Positions 17,572-25,981 of a stretch of DNA of 64,000 bases are shown here, piece after piece (position 1 is the first letter of the stretch; each line of letters opens with the position of its first letter). Position numbers and translations under genes: made by a program. Below the pieces are notes generated by a model. That model had not been told where the DNA came from and did not search any database. It worked only from the letters and a program-made list of their open reading frames with translations. The DNA lies in contig JALEFZ010000025.1 of the NCBI GenBank assembly GCA_022760475.1, positions 1 to 64,000 of the forward strand. The letters are read 5' to 3'. This stretch comes from Bacteroidia bacterium. GTDB taxonomy: Bacteria; Bacteroidota; Bacteroidia; J057.

Positions 17572-19551
17572 ATGGTCCAAGCTCGGTGGATAATTATCCT
17601 ATCCTTTACCTTTATCCCCCTTTGGTCTCCCTTGTCTGCACAACAATACCTGGTAGATTCCCTACAGAAGGTGGTGGATCAACATGCCCATGATGATGAA
17701 GAAAAGGTCAAACTTCTTACACGTCTTGCCTTTGCCTATCGCATCATCTCTCCCCCTGAGAGTCGCAGGATTGCAGCAGACATCAAAGAACTCTCCTTGA
17801 GGATTGGTTATCAAAAAGGAGTAGGCGTAAGTGAGCAAATCACAGGTATCAGTCACTCTATTCAAGGGGAATATGGGCTTGCCATTAATTCTTACATCCT
17901 GGCACTTGATGTGTTCAAGAGAATAAAGGATTCAGTAGCGATTGGGAAAAATCTCTCCAATATCGCAGGGGTATATTACAATCAGGGCAATTTTAAGCAG
18001 GCAGAGGAATATTCACTAGAAGCCCTTGAGATCGTCTCTCATTCTACTAACCGGGCCAGCATAGCAGCTACCGCTTTGGGACTTGGTTTGATCAGGTCAT
18101 ATTTGGGCAAATATGATCAATCAAAAAAGCATTATGAGCTTGCGCTTGAAATTTTTAAGCAAGAGGGTGATCCTCAACGGATTTCTCACACCTATTCTTC
18201 TTTGGGAGATCTTTATGAGGTTCAAAAAGACTATCCCAGGGCAATGCATTATTTCCAAAGATCACTTGAAATCAAAGAGGAAATAGGAGACAAGGTGGGG
18301 ATAGCTAACCTAAAGGTCAATATCGGAAGGCTGTACATCAGTCAAGATATGCTTGCCAAGGCAGAAAAGGTGCTGAATGAGTCTAAAGTTATATCCGAGG
18401 AGGCTGGTCTCAATCATACACTCGTAGCGGTATATCAGAATCTGGATAGATTGAATGTTAAAAAAGGGAATTATAAGTCTGCTCATAAATTTCAGAGCCT
18501 TTTCATGCAGTACAAGGACTCCATTTTTAAGGAGTCAACCAACAAAGACCTGGAAGAGTTGAAGATGAGCTACGCCATCGAGCGGAACAGGCAGCAAAAT
18601 GAAATTTTGGAGAAGGATAGGGAACTGCAAGAAGCAGTGATGAAGGAGCAAAAAAGCACGATCAAGACTCAAAAAATACTAAATGGAGCCATTACACTGG
18701 TTGCTATATCCATGTTTATTCTGATCATCTCGCTATTGAGAAGCAGGGAAAGAATCAAAAGCTCCAATGAACTGCTGAAAATTGAGCAACAGGAAAATGA
18801 GGCCAAACAGCAGGAACTGGAAGAATTGAACAAGACCAAAGACCAGTGGTTTGCCATGATGTGTCATGATTTCAAGCAACCTCTAACTTTTATGCAAGGG
18901 GCTTTGAGCCTCCTGAATGAAGGGACATTGTCTGAATCGGAGCATAAAATGCTACTTGTTGAAATAGAAGAACGTGTTACCAGCACTTCATCCCTCCTGG
19001 ACAATCTCCTATATTGGGCGCAGGATCAACAGCATGGAATAGTAATCCGCAAAGAAAGAGTTGACCTGGAAGTAGTTATCAGCGAGAGCCTGTTTTGGCT
19101 AGATGGTGCCATCAAGAAGAAAAACCTGTCAATAAATGTAGAAATGGGATACAGATCGCTGGTCTGGGGAGATCGAAACCTCCTGAACCTCGTAGTCCGA
19201 AACCTCCTCGAGAACGCCATAAAGCTCAGTAAGTCTGGACAAAAAGTCAGGATATATGCTGAACTGATGGATAAGAAACTTTGTGTCCACATTGCTGATT
19301 CAGGGATTAACATTCCTCAGAAATATCTCGACAGGCTGTTCAGGTTTGATAGCCGAAGGGTGCTAGAGGCTTTCGCCAAAGAACGAGGCCTTGGAATCAA
19401 CCTATTGATGGCAAGAGATTTCATTCAGAAAAACGACGGAGAAATCTGGGCCAGAAGCGTATCCGAATTCGGGAACGTATTTAGCTTCTGCCTTCCATAT
19501 GCAGGAGATTTCCAAGGCAATGAGGAATTTGAAATGCTTTTTGTGGAATAG
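17572..19551 (+). CDS. TPR-containing sensor histidine kinase
   Basis: A 659-aa membrane kinase. A signal peptide (cleavage after SAQ, ~24) leads into a periplasmic array of about six TPR repeats (residues ~60-320). A coiled coil (~325-370), one TM helix (~370-390), a second coiled coil and a HisKA domain with His432 (CHDFKQPL) follow, then a HATPase domain with the N box (NLLENAIKLS, Asn548). The G1 box reads DSGIN, so the second glycine of DxGxG is replaced by Asn580; the G2 box is RGLGINL. This architecture is typical of Bacteroidota TPR kinases. No response regulator is adjacent, so it is an orphan kinase. The input signal is unknown. Confidence 0.88.
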   Translation: MVQARWIIILSFTFIPLWSPLSAQQYLVDSLQKVVDQHAHDDEEKVKLLTRLAFAYRIISPPESRRIAADIKELSLRIGYQKGVGVSEQITGISHSIQGEYGLAINSYILALDVFKRIKDSVAIGKNLSNIAGVYYNQGNFKQAEEYSLEALEIVSHSTNRASIAATALGLGLIRSYLGKYDQSKKHYELALEIFKQEGDPQRISHTYSSLGDLYEVQKDYPRAMHYFQRSLEIKEEIGDKVGIANLKVNIGRLYISQDMLAKAEKVLNESKVISEEAGLNHTLVAVYQNLDRLNVKKGNYKSAHKFQSLFMQYKDSIFKESTNKDLEELKMSYAIERNRQQNEILEKDRELQEAVMKEQKSTIKTQKILNGAITLVAISMFILIISLLRSRERIKSSNELLKIEQQENEAKQQELEELNKTKDQWFAMMCHDFKQPLTFMQGALSLLNEGTLSESEHKMLLVEIEERVTSTSSLLDNLLYWAQDQQHGIVIRKERVDLEVVISESLFWLDGAIKKKNLSINVEMGYRSLVWGDRNLLNLVVRNLLENAIKLSKSGQKVRIYAELMDKKLCVHIADSGINIPQKYLDRLFRFDSRRVLEAFAKERGLGINLLMARDFIQKNDGEIWARSVSEFGNVFSFCLPYAGDFQGNEEFEMLFVE

Positions 19552-19552
19552 G

Positions 19553-19933
19553 TTATTCTGGGCTAGGGATGGTGTATTCAACAAATACAATTTCTTCTCC
19601 TCCATATACCACCGAAAATCCAATTACCCTTTCTTCAGTAACTACATATACCTGAGGGGAAAGATCAGGTCGGACACTTCCGAATTCATTGACGACGGGA
19701 ACTCCCAGTTCGTCTTCAAGTGCATAAATTCCATCAATGAATTCATCAAGATTCCTATCGTCCTCGGTCAGGTACTTGAGTAGGGCAGGAGACATTTGCA
19801 TACCAAGCTCGTTGAGCATATGCTTGGCATCATTTAGCTGATAATGTTTCCTGTTGGGAGATTTGTTGAATCGAGGGATTAGGCTTTTGGCTACCCTCTT
19901 TAGCCTTTTATATTCAGATGGTAATTCTGGCAT
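19553..19933 (-). CDS. Conserved-looking hypothetical protein (126 aa)
   Basis: A small soluble protein that I cannot assign. It has a basic helical N-terminal half (YKRLKRVAKSLIPRF) and an acidic C-terminal half rich in short beta strands (VYVVTEERVIGFSVVYGGEE). No Cys motif, signal peptide or TM is present. It lies 23 bp downstream of the exonuclease gene on the same strand, probably in one operon, and its stop is 1 bp from that of the convergent kinase gene. Confidence 0.55.
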   Translation of the reverse strand: MPELPSEYKRLKRVAKSLIPRFNKSPNRKHYQLNDAKHMLNELGMQMSPALLKYLTEDDRNLDEFIDGIYALEDELGVPVVNEFGSVRPDLSPQVYVVTEERVIGFSVVYGGEEIVFVEYTIPSPE

Positions 19934-19956
19934 CTATTGATGTATTTGAGGTCAAG

Positions 19957-20685
19957 TTAAAAGTTTTCGGGAACTTTGATCAGGGGAAGGAGAGACATCC
20001 TTAACAATACCTGAGCGGTGGTAAGTACGTCTTTTTCGCAATATACCCTGATTCTTTCATGGTCCCGTTCTTCCCAAAAGACACTCCTTACCTGGCTTCC
20101 GTCTATGTCATCCTTTGGGGAGGGAATCCCCAATACAGCTGAAAGAAGGTTTAGGCTGGTATATGCTTTATAATCTCCAAACTTCCAAAGCTCCATGGTA
20201 TCTACGAAACCGGTTTCCCATGGTTTTTTGCCATGGGTGCGAAGGACATAAGGGATTTCCAGACCCTGGATTACATACCTGCGTCCAAGATATGGGAAGT
20301 CAAACTCTTTTCCATTGTGGGCACAAAGGCTCCTGCCTGGTTTAGATTGGGTAAACTTGTTGACCATTTTGGAGAACTCAGTCAGAATTTCCTTCTCATT
20401 TTCACCAAAATAAGATTTCATTTTGATCTCAGGCTGCTTGGTCAATTCGTCGAAAAAGACATAGCCACAGGAAATACACACTACCCTTCCGAATTCAGCA
20501 TGTATGCCAGCTTTTTCTAAAAATAACTGGGGAGCATCTTTATCAGGCTCTTGCCTTTGATAGCGAAGCATCTTGCTGTCCCACAGCTCACGCATTCTGG
20601 GGTCCAACTGCTCATAAGTTGGGGCCATTGGGGCAGTTTCTATATCCAGGAAAAGAAGGTTCTCTATTTGGGAAGGTTTGAACAT
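19957..20685 (-). CDS. DEDDy-type 3'-5' exonuclease (ribonuclease H-like)
   Basis: A 242-aa predicted 3'-5' exonuclease acting on DNA or RNA with two divalent metals. All catalytic positions of a DEDDy enzyme are present: Asp14 and Glu16 in FLDIETAP (motif I), Asp129 in HNGKEFDFPYL (motif II), and Tyr215-x3-Asp219 in RVYCEKDVLTTAQ (motif III). It matches the stand-alone PolB-like predicted exonuclease family rather than a polymerase domain. It is cotranscribed with the 126-aa hypothetical gene downstream. Confidence 0.85.
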   Translation of the reverse strand: MFKPSQIENLLFLDIETAPMAPTYEQLDPRMRELWDSKMLRYQRQEPDKDAPQLFLEKAGIHAEFGRVVCISCGYVFFDELTKQPEIKMKSYFGENEKEILTEFSKMVNKFTQSKPGRSLCAHNGKEFDFPYLGRRYVIQGLEIPYVLRTHGKKPWETGFVDTMELWKFGDYKAYTSLNLLSAVLGIPSPKDDIDGSQVRSVFWEERDHERIRVYCEKDVLTTAQVLLRMSLLPLIKVPENF

Positions 20686-20783
20686 GTGTCAACAATAAGG
20701 AGTAATCCAGCAATGACAGAATGTTAAGAAACACCTGATAATCAGCCAAAAGAAGTTATTCACATTTCTGAAGAACTAAGTCA

Positions 20784-22433
20784 TCAATACTCCTTCAAGC
20801 TGATATCTAACTCACCATTTTCCTCCAGCTTTTTCGCTACGGGCATCAATTTGATGGCTCTCTGAATGACCCTGTCTCTTTGATGTAAGACGGGATAGAA
20901 TCCATCATCACTGAACATTTTGCGTCCAATGAATGCCTTCATCTGATTTACAATAATGGCCTTGGAACGGTTAAACTGGTACTCGTTGAAGGGAACCTCT
21001 CGCTCCTTGGCAAAGTCTATGAATTCCTGTACCATAGAAGAGGAAACGGTGAAGCCTTTCACAAAATCAATAGACTCTTTGTATTTATCCGTGAGAGAGG
21101 GATGAGAGTCTACATAATCCACTGCAAAGCGCTGGAAAACATTGTTGAGGCGGAGGTTAATGAGGTAACGGCTTCCTCCCGAAGTGTCATTGGCGACGAA
21201 GACATCGGGATAAATCCCACCCCCACCGTAAACGGTTCTTCCTGAACCTGTTTTGTATTTTAATGAGTCAGGAAAGGAGATTTTTGATTCGTCAAACAAT
21301 TCCCCTGACTCATATCTCTCCAAAAAGTCTTTTTGGTACTCCTCCTCAGTTTTGTCATAAGGCTTCTGAATGCACCTTCCACTGGGGGTATAGTACTTGG
21401 CAATGACCACCCGAATGGCTGAGCCATCTTCAAAGTCTTCCTGGATGGCAACAAGGCCTTTGCCAAATGACCTGATTCCTACAATGAGCCCCCTATCATG
21501 GTCTTGAACCGCACCAGCCACAATTTCACTCGCAGATGCAGAACCATAATCCAGAAGTACAACCAAAGGTCCATTCTCAAATAAATTGAGGGTAGAGGTG
21601 GCATTGTATTTATTTTTGTAATCGGCAATTCGACCTTCTGTCGATACAATGGTCTTACCAGCGGGAAGGAACTCATCAGCAATCCTGTAGGCCATTTGCA
21701 TGTAACCGCCAGGATTCCCTCTCAAGTCCAACAAGAGTTTTTCCATTCCTTGTTTTTTCAGCATGATTAGAGCTGCGCGAAATTCATCATAAGTGGTTTC
21801 CGCAAAACGAGTAATCCCTATATATCCGATCTGAGGAGCAATCATGTAGGCATAATCGACACTATTCAATGGAATCCTGTCCCTGGTTACAGTAAATTCC
21901 AACAATTCTTTATGCCCCCTTCTTTTGATTCCCAGTTTTACCTTGGAACCCTTGGGACCCTTTAGATATTTGTATACGTCGGTATTGTTAATCTTAATGC
22001 CAGCTACAAGTTTTCCATCGACTTCTACAATTCTGTCGCCGGACATGATGCCTACTTTTTCGCTTGGCCCGCCTGCCAGTGGCGTTTCAATGTAGATGGT
22101 ATCTTCCAGAATATTGAACTGGACACCGATTCCATCAAAACCACCTTCCATTTCTTCATTGATGGGGGAAAGTTCTTTTGCAGGAATATAAATAGAGTGT
22201 GGATCGAGTTCATCCATGATTCCCTCAACAGCATCCTCAATGAGTTCTGATTGATCAGGTTTCTCTACATAATTCTTGTCAATGAAATATAGGGCTTGCT
22301 GGATTTTTTTTAATCCTCCGTCTGCTGGAAGTCCAGTGCCCCCTGCTAAGCTGCCTTTTATTTTAAATCCTGCTACCAATCCTATGAAGATAAATATTAG
22401 TGCGAGGATAGAATATTTTAAGAAATTACTCAT
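20784..22433 (-). CDS. S41 family C-terminal processing protease (CtpA-like)
   Basis: A 549-aa periplasmic serine protease anchored by one N-terminal TM (LKYSILALIFIFIGLVAGF). A PDZ domain lies at ~90-175 (GIGVQF, SEKVGIMSGDRIVEVDG) and the S41 domain at ~185-380. The catalytic Ser300 (GSASASEIVAGA) and Lys325 (SFGKGLV) have the usual 25-residue spacing. The residue four after Lys, commonly Gln in CtpA/CtpB, is Ala329 here, with a Gln two positions later. The C-terminal ~150 residues form a helical region found in Bacteroidota members. It likely trims or degrades periplasmic proteins or peptidoglycan regulators. Confidence 0.9.
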   Translation of the reverse strand: MSNFLKYSILALIFIFIGLVAGFKIKGSLAGGTGLPADGGLKKIQQALYFIDKNYVEKPDQSELIEDAVEGIMDELDPHSIYIPAKELSPINEEMEGGFDGIGVQFNILEDTIYIETPLAGGPSEKVGIMSGDRIVEVDGKLVAGIKINNTDVYKYLKGPKGSKVKLGIKRRGHKELLEFTVTRDRIPLNSVDYAYMIAPQIGYIGITRFAETTYDEFRAALIMLKKQGMEKLLLDLRGNPGGYMQMAYRIADEFLPAGKTIVSTEGRIADYKNKYNATSTLNLFENGPLVVLLDYGSASASEIVAGAVQDHDRGLIVGIRSFGKGLVAIQEDFEDGSAIRVVIAKYYTPSGRCIQKPYDKTEEEYQKDFLERYESGELFDESKISFPDSLKYKTGSGRTVYGGGGIYPDVFVANDTSGGSRYLINLRLNNVFQRFAVDYVDSHPSLTDKYKESIDFVKGFTVSSSMVQEFIDFAKEREVPFNEYQFNRSKAIIVNQMKAFIGRKMFSDDGFYPVLHQRDRVIQRAIKLMPVAKKLEENGELDISLKEY

Positions 22434-22499
22434 ACTTTCAAATTTAGTCGAAATGAGACGTTTTCAAAAGTTTTCGTTGGCACAGATAAATCATTTTCT

Positions 22500-23081
22500 A
22501 TGAATTCTTATACTATGAAAATATTGGCACAGTTTCCGCAATGCTTTAATAAACAAGGATTCATACTGATCTTGTTTTCTCTGATGGCATTGGCTTTCAT
22601 TTCCTGTAATTCTACCTATTCTATCAAAAATCGGAAGACAGGAAAATTTGAAGTTGGTGCTGAATGGCCACCTGTAGATGATTTTTTCTGGAAAGGCATG
22701 GAGGTGCTGGATACCGTTTACAGCGAGTCAGGCTATAGCTGGGGGGTACAGATCCTGAGTGATAAAGATGGAAGGATACTGATTGAGGAAGATTTTTTTG
22801 TAAAAGGAATCATCAATCGAATCAGGATTGAGCACCCAAAGTGGAAAAGCAAGAATGGAATTCAACAGGGGCAGAGTTACGGAGAGGTGAAAGGGTATTT
22901 TGAGAGGGGCAGGGGAACTTACCTGGAAGCATATGAGTATTTGGATTTGGTAGAAAGAGAAGGTTCAGGAATCCATTTTTTATTCAAAGTAAAAAAGCCA
23001 GCTTATTGGGAAGGAAAAGAAACCATTGACCTGAAAGTGATTCCAGATTCGCTGATTATTTCTTCCATTGTGATTATGTAA
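22500..23081 (+). CDS. Hypothetical lipoprotein
   Basis: A 193-aa protein with a lipoprotein signal (hydrophobic stretch then FISC). The start is either 22500 or the ATG at 22515 (MKILAQ); the latter gives a shorter n-region. The mature part is beta-rich with an ISDK-type turn and a GIQQGQSYGEVKGYF segment; I recognise no family. It is divergent from the S41 protease (66 bp) and 42 bp upstream of an outer-membrane barrel gene, so the two may be co-expressed envelope proteins. Confidence 0.55.
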   Translation: MNSYTMKILAQFPQCFNKQGFILILFSLMALAFISCNSTYSIKNRKTGKFEVGAEWPPVDDFFWKGMEVLDTVYSESGYSWGVQILSDKDGRILIEEDFFVKGIINRIRIEHPKWKSKNGIQQGQSYGEVKGYFERGRGTYLEAYEYLDLVEREGSGIHFLFKVKKPAYWEGKETIDLKVIPDSLIISSIVIM

Positions 23082-23123
23082 ATGCAACAACACCCAAATA
23101 GCTAGAATACCATACTGACCAAA

Positions 23124-23858
23124 ATGAAAAAACTATTGTTTTTAATGCTCCTGAGCCTGGGAGTTCTCCCATCTCTCCTCGCTCAAAAACAACGAGATCC
23201 TGTCAAGTTTGGACTGGGTTTGACTGCTAACCATTACCTGGGAGATTACTCAGACCCCAATTACATTCGAATATATTCAGGAGGAGCTTTTAGCTTGCAG
23301 AAGGCCAGCCGGAGAAATGTAAATCTCCACCTCAGGGTAGGCTTTGGCAGGTTCGCAGATCAATTTGAAGGTGAGGAGTTACCATTAGGTAGCGATGGAT
23401 TGCCTCTACCACGCTTCGTCGAAACCAACTTCCTGCATGGAGAACTGGCCCTTACCTACAGATTTTTCCCACAAAAACGTTTTCAACCCTTCGTTCATGG
23501 AGGTTTTGGCTGGTTGTATTTCAACCCCAAGGATTTGGATGGCCGTAAACTCATCCGCAACCAGGCGCCCACCTCGCAAGGAGCTTCAACCAATACCATT
23601 GTACCACAACTGCCTATCGGCCTTGGTTTTGAAGTGCGCCTCAATCAATTGATTTCCATAGAAACTTCTTATTCTTATCGATTTACTCCCACAGACTACC
23701 TGGATAATTATGGACAAAGTGATGCAATCAACTCCTTTGATGCGCTTCAATCCATCAATATTTCCTTTATGTTTTCTATTGGAAAAGGTCCTGAGCTTCC
23801 TCCCAAAAAGGTGAAGTCAAAGGAAAAGGAAGATATTGAAATTATAATAGAAGACTAA
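23124..23858 (+). CDS. Outer-membrane beta-barrel protein (OmpA/porin-type)
   Basis: 244 aa: a signal peptide (MKKLLFLMLLSLGVLPSLLAQ) followed by alternating amphipathic strands typical of 8-stranded outer-membrane barrels (FGLGLTANHYLGDYSD, GELALTYRFFPQKRFQPFVHGGFGWLYF, IETSYSYRFTPTDYLDN). The last barrel strand (INISFMFSIG) is followed by an unusual highly charged ~20-residue Lys/Glu tail (KKVKSKEKEDIEIIIED), which may be periplasmic. The function is unknown. Confidence 0.75.
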   Translation: MKKLLFLMLLSLGVLPSLLAQKQRDPVKFGLGLTANHYLGDYSDPNYIRIYSGGAFSLQKASRRNVNLHLRVGFGRFADQFEGEELPLGSDGLPLPRFVETNFLHGELALTYRFFPQKRFQPFVHGGFGWLYFNPKDLDGRKLIRNQAPTSQGASTNTIVPQLPIGLGFEVRLNQLISIETSYSYRFTPTDYLDNYGQSDAINSFDALQSINISFMFSIGKGPELPPKKVKSKEKEDIEIIIED

Positions 23859-23878
23859 AACAAGTCTAAATCCATTGG

Positions 23879-24580
23879 CTACCAAGAGATTTCCTCTTTA
23901 TCTCGGAGGAATTTTCCGCTGAGAGAAACTGGTGCATCCACTGCCAGCCAAACGGCTGTTTCTGCGCCTTTTGCTACATCTCGGCTGGCTCCACTGCCGC
24001 CCATATCTGTCCTTACCCATCCGGGACACATGGCATTGACAGAAATGCCTTTAGGCTCAAGGTCTCTGTGAAGGTGGAGTGTAATGGCATTCAAGCTGGT
24101 TTTGGAAATGCCATACAGGGGAGCATAGGCAGAAACTCCCCCACAAAATTGCCCTGCACCGCTAGAAATATTGATGATTCTTCCTCCCCTGCTCATGAGT
24201 CTGCTAAATGCCTGACTCACCCAAAGTGGTCCCAAAGAGTTGACGGTTAGGGTGTGGAGAGAGGCCTCAGGATCAAAGTCCAGGATATTTTTTCCTTCAT
24301 CCAGGAGCACCGCGGCATTGTTGACCAATACATCAAGCTGGACATTTTTTTGTTTGAGTAGGTCAAATGCTGCCTTTATGCTATCGCTTTGACCCACATC
24401 CATCACTATAAATTCCACTTGAATATTCCTGGATTTTAGCATTTCAGCAGCCTTTCTGCCCCTCGCTTCATTTCTTCCTGTAAGGAATATTCGATGGCCT
24501 GCAGCTCCCAATTGCCTACAAATTTCATAACCGATGCCTTTGTTGGCACCGGTTACGAGGATGTTTTTCTGATTGATCAT
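23879..24580 (-). CDS. Short-chain dehydrogenase/reductase
   Basis: A 233-aa classical SDR oxidoreductase using NAD(P)(H). It has the TGANKGIG cofactor motif (residues 10-17), NNAA (87-90), the catalytic Ser139/140, Tyr156 and Lys160 (YGISK), and the PGWVRTDM loop. An Arg at 36 after the second strand (LTGRNEA) favours NADP. The substrate is not evident; it resembles carbonyl-reductase-like SDRs. It lies 12 bp downstream of the outer-membrane barrel gene on the same strand. Confidence 0.85.
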   Translation of the reverse strand: MINQKNILVTGANKGIGYEICRQLGAAGHRIFLTGRNEARGRKAAEMLKSRNIQVEFIVMDVGQSDSIKAAFDLLKQKNVQLDVLVNNAAVLLDEGKNILDFDPEASLHTLTVNSLGPLWVSQAFSRLMSRGGRIINISSGAGQFCGGVSAYAPLYGISKTSLNAITLHLHRDLEPKGISVNAMCPGWVRTDMGGSGASRDVAKGAETAVWLAVDAPVSLSGKFLRDKEEISW

Positions 24581-24592
24581 TTTTTAGAAATA

Positions 24593-25156
24593 TCAAATGC
24601 GGACACCCAAGCCCGCCTTTAACCTACTCAGGTTGTTGTTGTAGGGAGAACTCCCTTGAATCTGATCGTTGAATACCCGACTAAAGTCATAGATAAGCTG
24701 GATGAATACCAGCCCATTGATGTCATACATCAATCCTCCCTCAATGCTCCCTCCGTCTATGGTGGAGATAATGGGGTCTGAAGTGCCTGAAGCAGTAGAT
24801 CGGAAAATCACATAGTCATAGCCAATTTCAGCAAAGGGGTGGATCTTGGTAAAGGGTACCTTGGCCAGTTCAACGAATATTTTGGGCTGAAAAAAGTATC
24901 CCTGGGTGTTGAGTCCGGTCAGGTTATTGAGCTGCGCCCTGCTTACATAGCCCGATGCCTTCATCGAAAGCCCGAGCTTGGCAATCCCAATATTGATGGG
25001 GCGATACTTCACACCCAGTTCGGCCACGCCTATGTAATTCTCGCTAAGAAAGTTGTCTCCAAAGGGAATGACATAGTTCAATTCAAAGCTGAATTTCTGA
25101 GCAAAAGAGCTGCAAGGCAAAAATGCAAGAAGAAGGATTAGTTGGAACGGTTTCAT
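24593..25156 (-). CDS. Outer-membrane beta-barrel protein
   Basis: 187 aa. After a signal peptide (ending SFAQ) the sequence alternates amphipathic strands (FSFELNYVIPFGDNF, VAELGVKYRPINIGIAKLGL, HPFAEIGYDYVIF, GLMYDINGLVFIQLIYDFS) and ends in a short strand LKAGLGVRI, a BAM-type terminus. No assigned family. It sits between the PPOX-like gene (45 bp upstream) and the SDR gene. Confidence 0.7.
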   Translation of the reverse strand: MKPFQLILLLAFLPCSSFAQKFSFELNYVIPFGDNFLSENYIGVAELGVKYRPINIGIAKLGLSMKASGYVSRAQLNNLTGLNTQGYFFQPKIFVELAKVPFTKIHPFAEIGYDYVIFRSTASGTSDPIISTIDGGSIEGGLMYDINGLVFIQLIYDFSRVFNDQIQGSSPYNNNLSRLKAGLGVRI

Positions 25157-25201
25157 AAATATATGCTTGATGGTCCAAAAGTGGGGACTCAGTTTCTATT
25201 A

Positions 25202-25828
25202 TCAATATAGACGATTTTTCTCCCCCTCTTCCAGTCTTTTCTCCATTTGTTCGAGGGTCTTGTCTACATTTGCATGATCTATCAAGCTCTGGGCAAGGCT
25301 GGGAACTTCCTTGATGGCTTCCTGATCTACCCCATCCCACAATTTTGACCTGATGATACACTTGGTACAGTGCATGAATGCTTCTTTTACATGTACTGCG
25401 AGGACAACTTGAGGAACGGAATTTTTATGTGCGAGCATTTGGCGAATGTCGTCATCGACTATGATTTCGGCAATGCCATTCACGCGAAGGCTTTGCTTAA
25501 GCCCTGGAATCAAAAATAACAATCCTACCCCTGGATTCTGAAGGACATTGTAGAGCGTATCAGCCCTTTTATTGCCCTTTCTATCAGGAATTAGTAAGGT
25601 GTTTTGATCCAATACCTTGACGAAGCCTGCGGGATCTCCTTTAGGAGAGACATCAAAACTGCTCCCATCAGAAGAACCAATCAGGATGAAGGGAGAGTGC
25701 TCTATGAAACTCTGGCAATTGTGGTCAATGTGATCAATGGATTTTCCGACTGCCAATTCTGAAGGAGTACCAAGGATCTGGCGAAGTTGTTCGGGGCTTG
25801 TAATGGTTTTTTGGAATGTTCTGGCCAT
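25202..25828 (-). CDS. FMN-binding pyridoxamine 5'-phosphate oxidase-family protein
   Basis: About 208 aa with the split-barrel flavin-binding fold. It resembles the MSMEG_1061/DR2398-type PPOX subfamily: DHNCQSFIEHSPFILIGSSD, DVSPKGDPAGFVKVLD, LLIPDRKGNKRADTLYNVLQNPGVGLLFLIPG, then VKEAFMHCTKCIIRSKLWD near the C-terminus. The start at 25828 (MARTFQK) fits the family better than an in-frame codon at 25876. The substrate is unknown; relatives are FMN- or F420-dependent reductases. It lies downstream of the diheme cytochrome gene but is separated from it by a terminator. Confidence 0.75.
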   Translation of the reverse strand: MARTFQKTITSPEQLRQILGTPSELAVGKSIDHIDHNCQSFIEHSPFILIGSSDGSSFDVSPKGDPAGFVKVLDQNTLLIPDRKGNKRADTLYNVLQNPGVGLLFLIPGLKQSLRVNGIAEIIVDDDIRQMLAHKNSVPQVVLAVHVKEAFMHCTKCIIRSKLWDGVDQEAIKEVPSLAQSLIDHANVDKTLEQMEKRLEEGEKNRLY

Positions 25829-25861
25829 AATGATGTTTTGTTTTCTTGTGGTTGAGCCCTT

Positions 25862-25908
25862 AGATAAGAAAAACATGAATCATCCCAAAAAGAAGGATAA
25901 TTCATGTT
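25862..25908 (-). terminator. Rho-independent terminator after the diheme cytochrome gene
   Basis: On the minus strand a 9-bp stem (AACATGAAT paired with ATTCATGTT) continues past one mismatch into ATCC/GGAT, with arms at 25908-25895 and 25885-25872 on the plus coordinates. A T-rich tract follows on the minus strand (25871-25862). It separates the cytochrome/beta-helix pair from the PPOX gene. Confidence 0.65.
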
Positions 25909-25981
25909 TGCTAAAAGTCTCTCTGTCCTTAGGTATTGCTACTGTTAAAGCCCTCTCCGTTATACAGAAGGAAACAATGAG

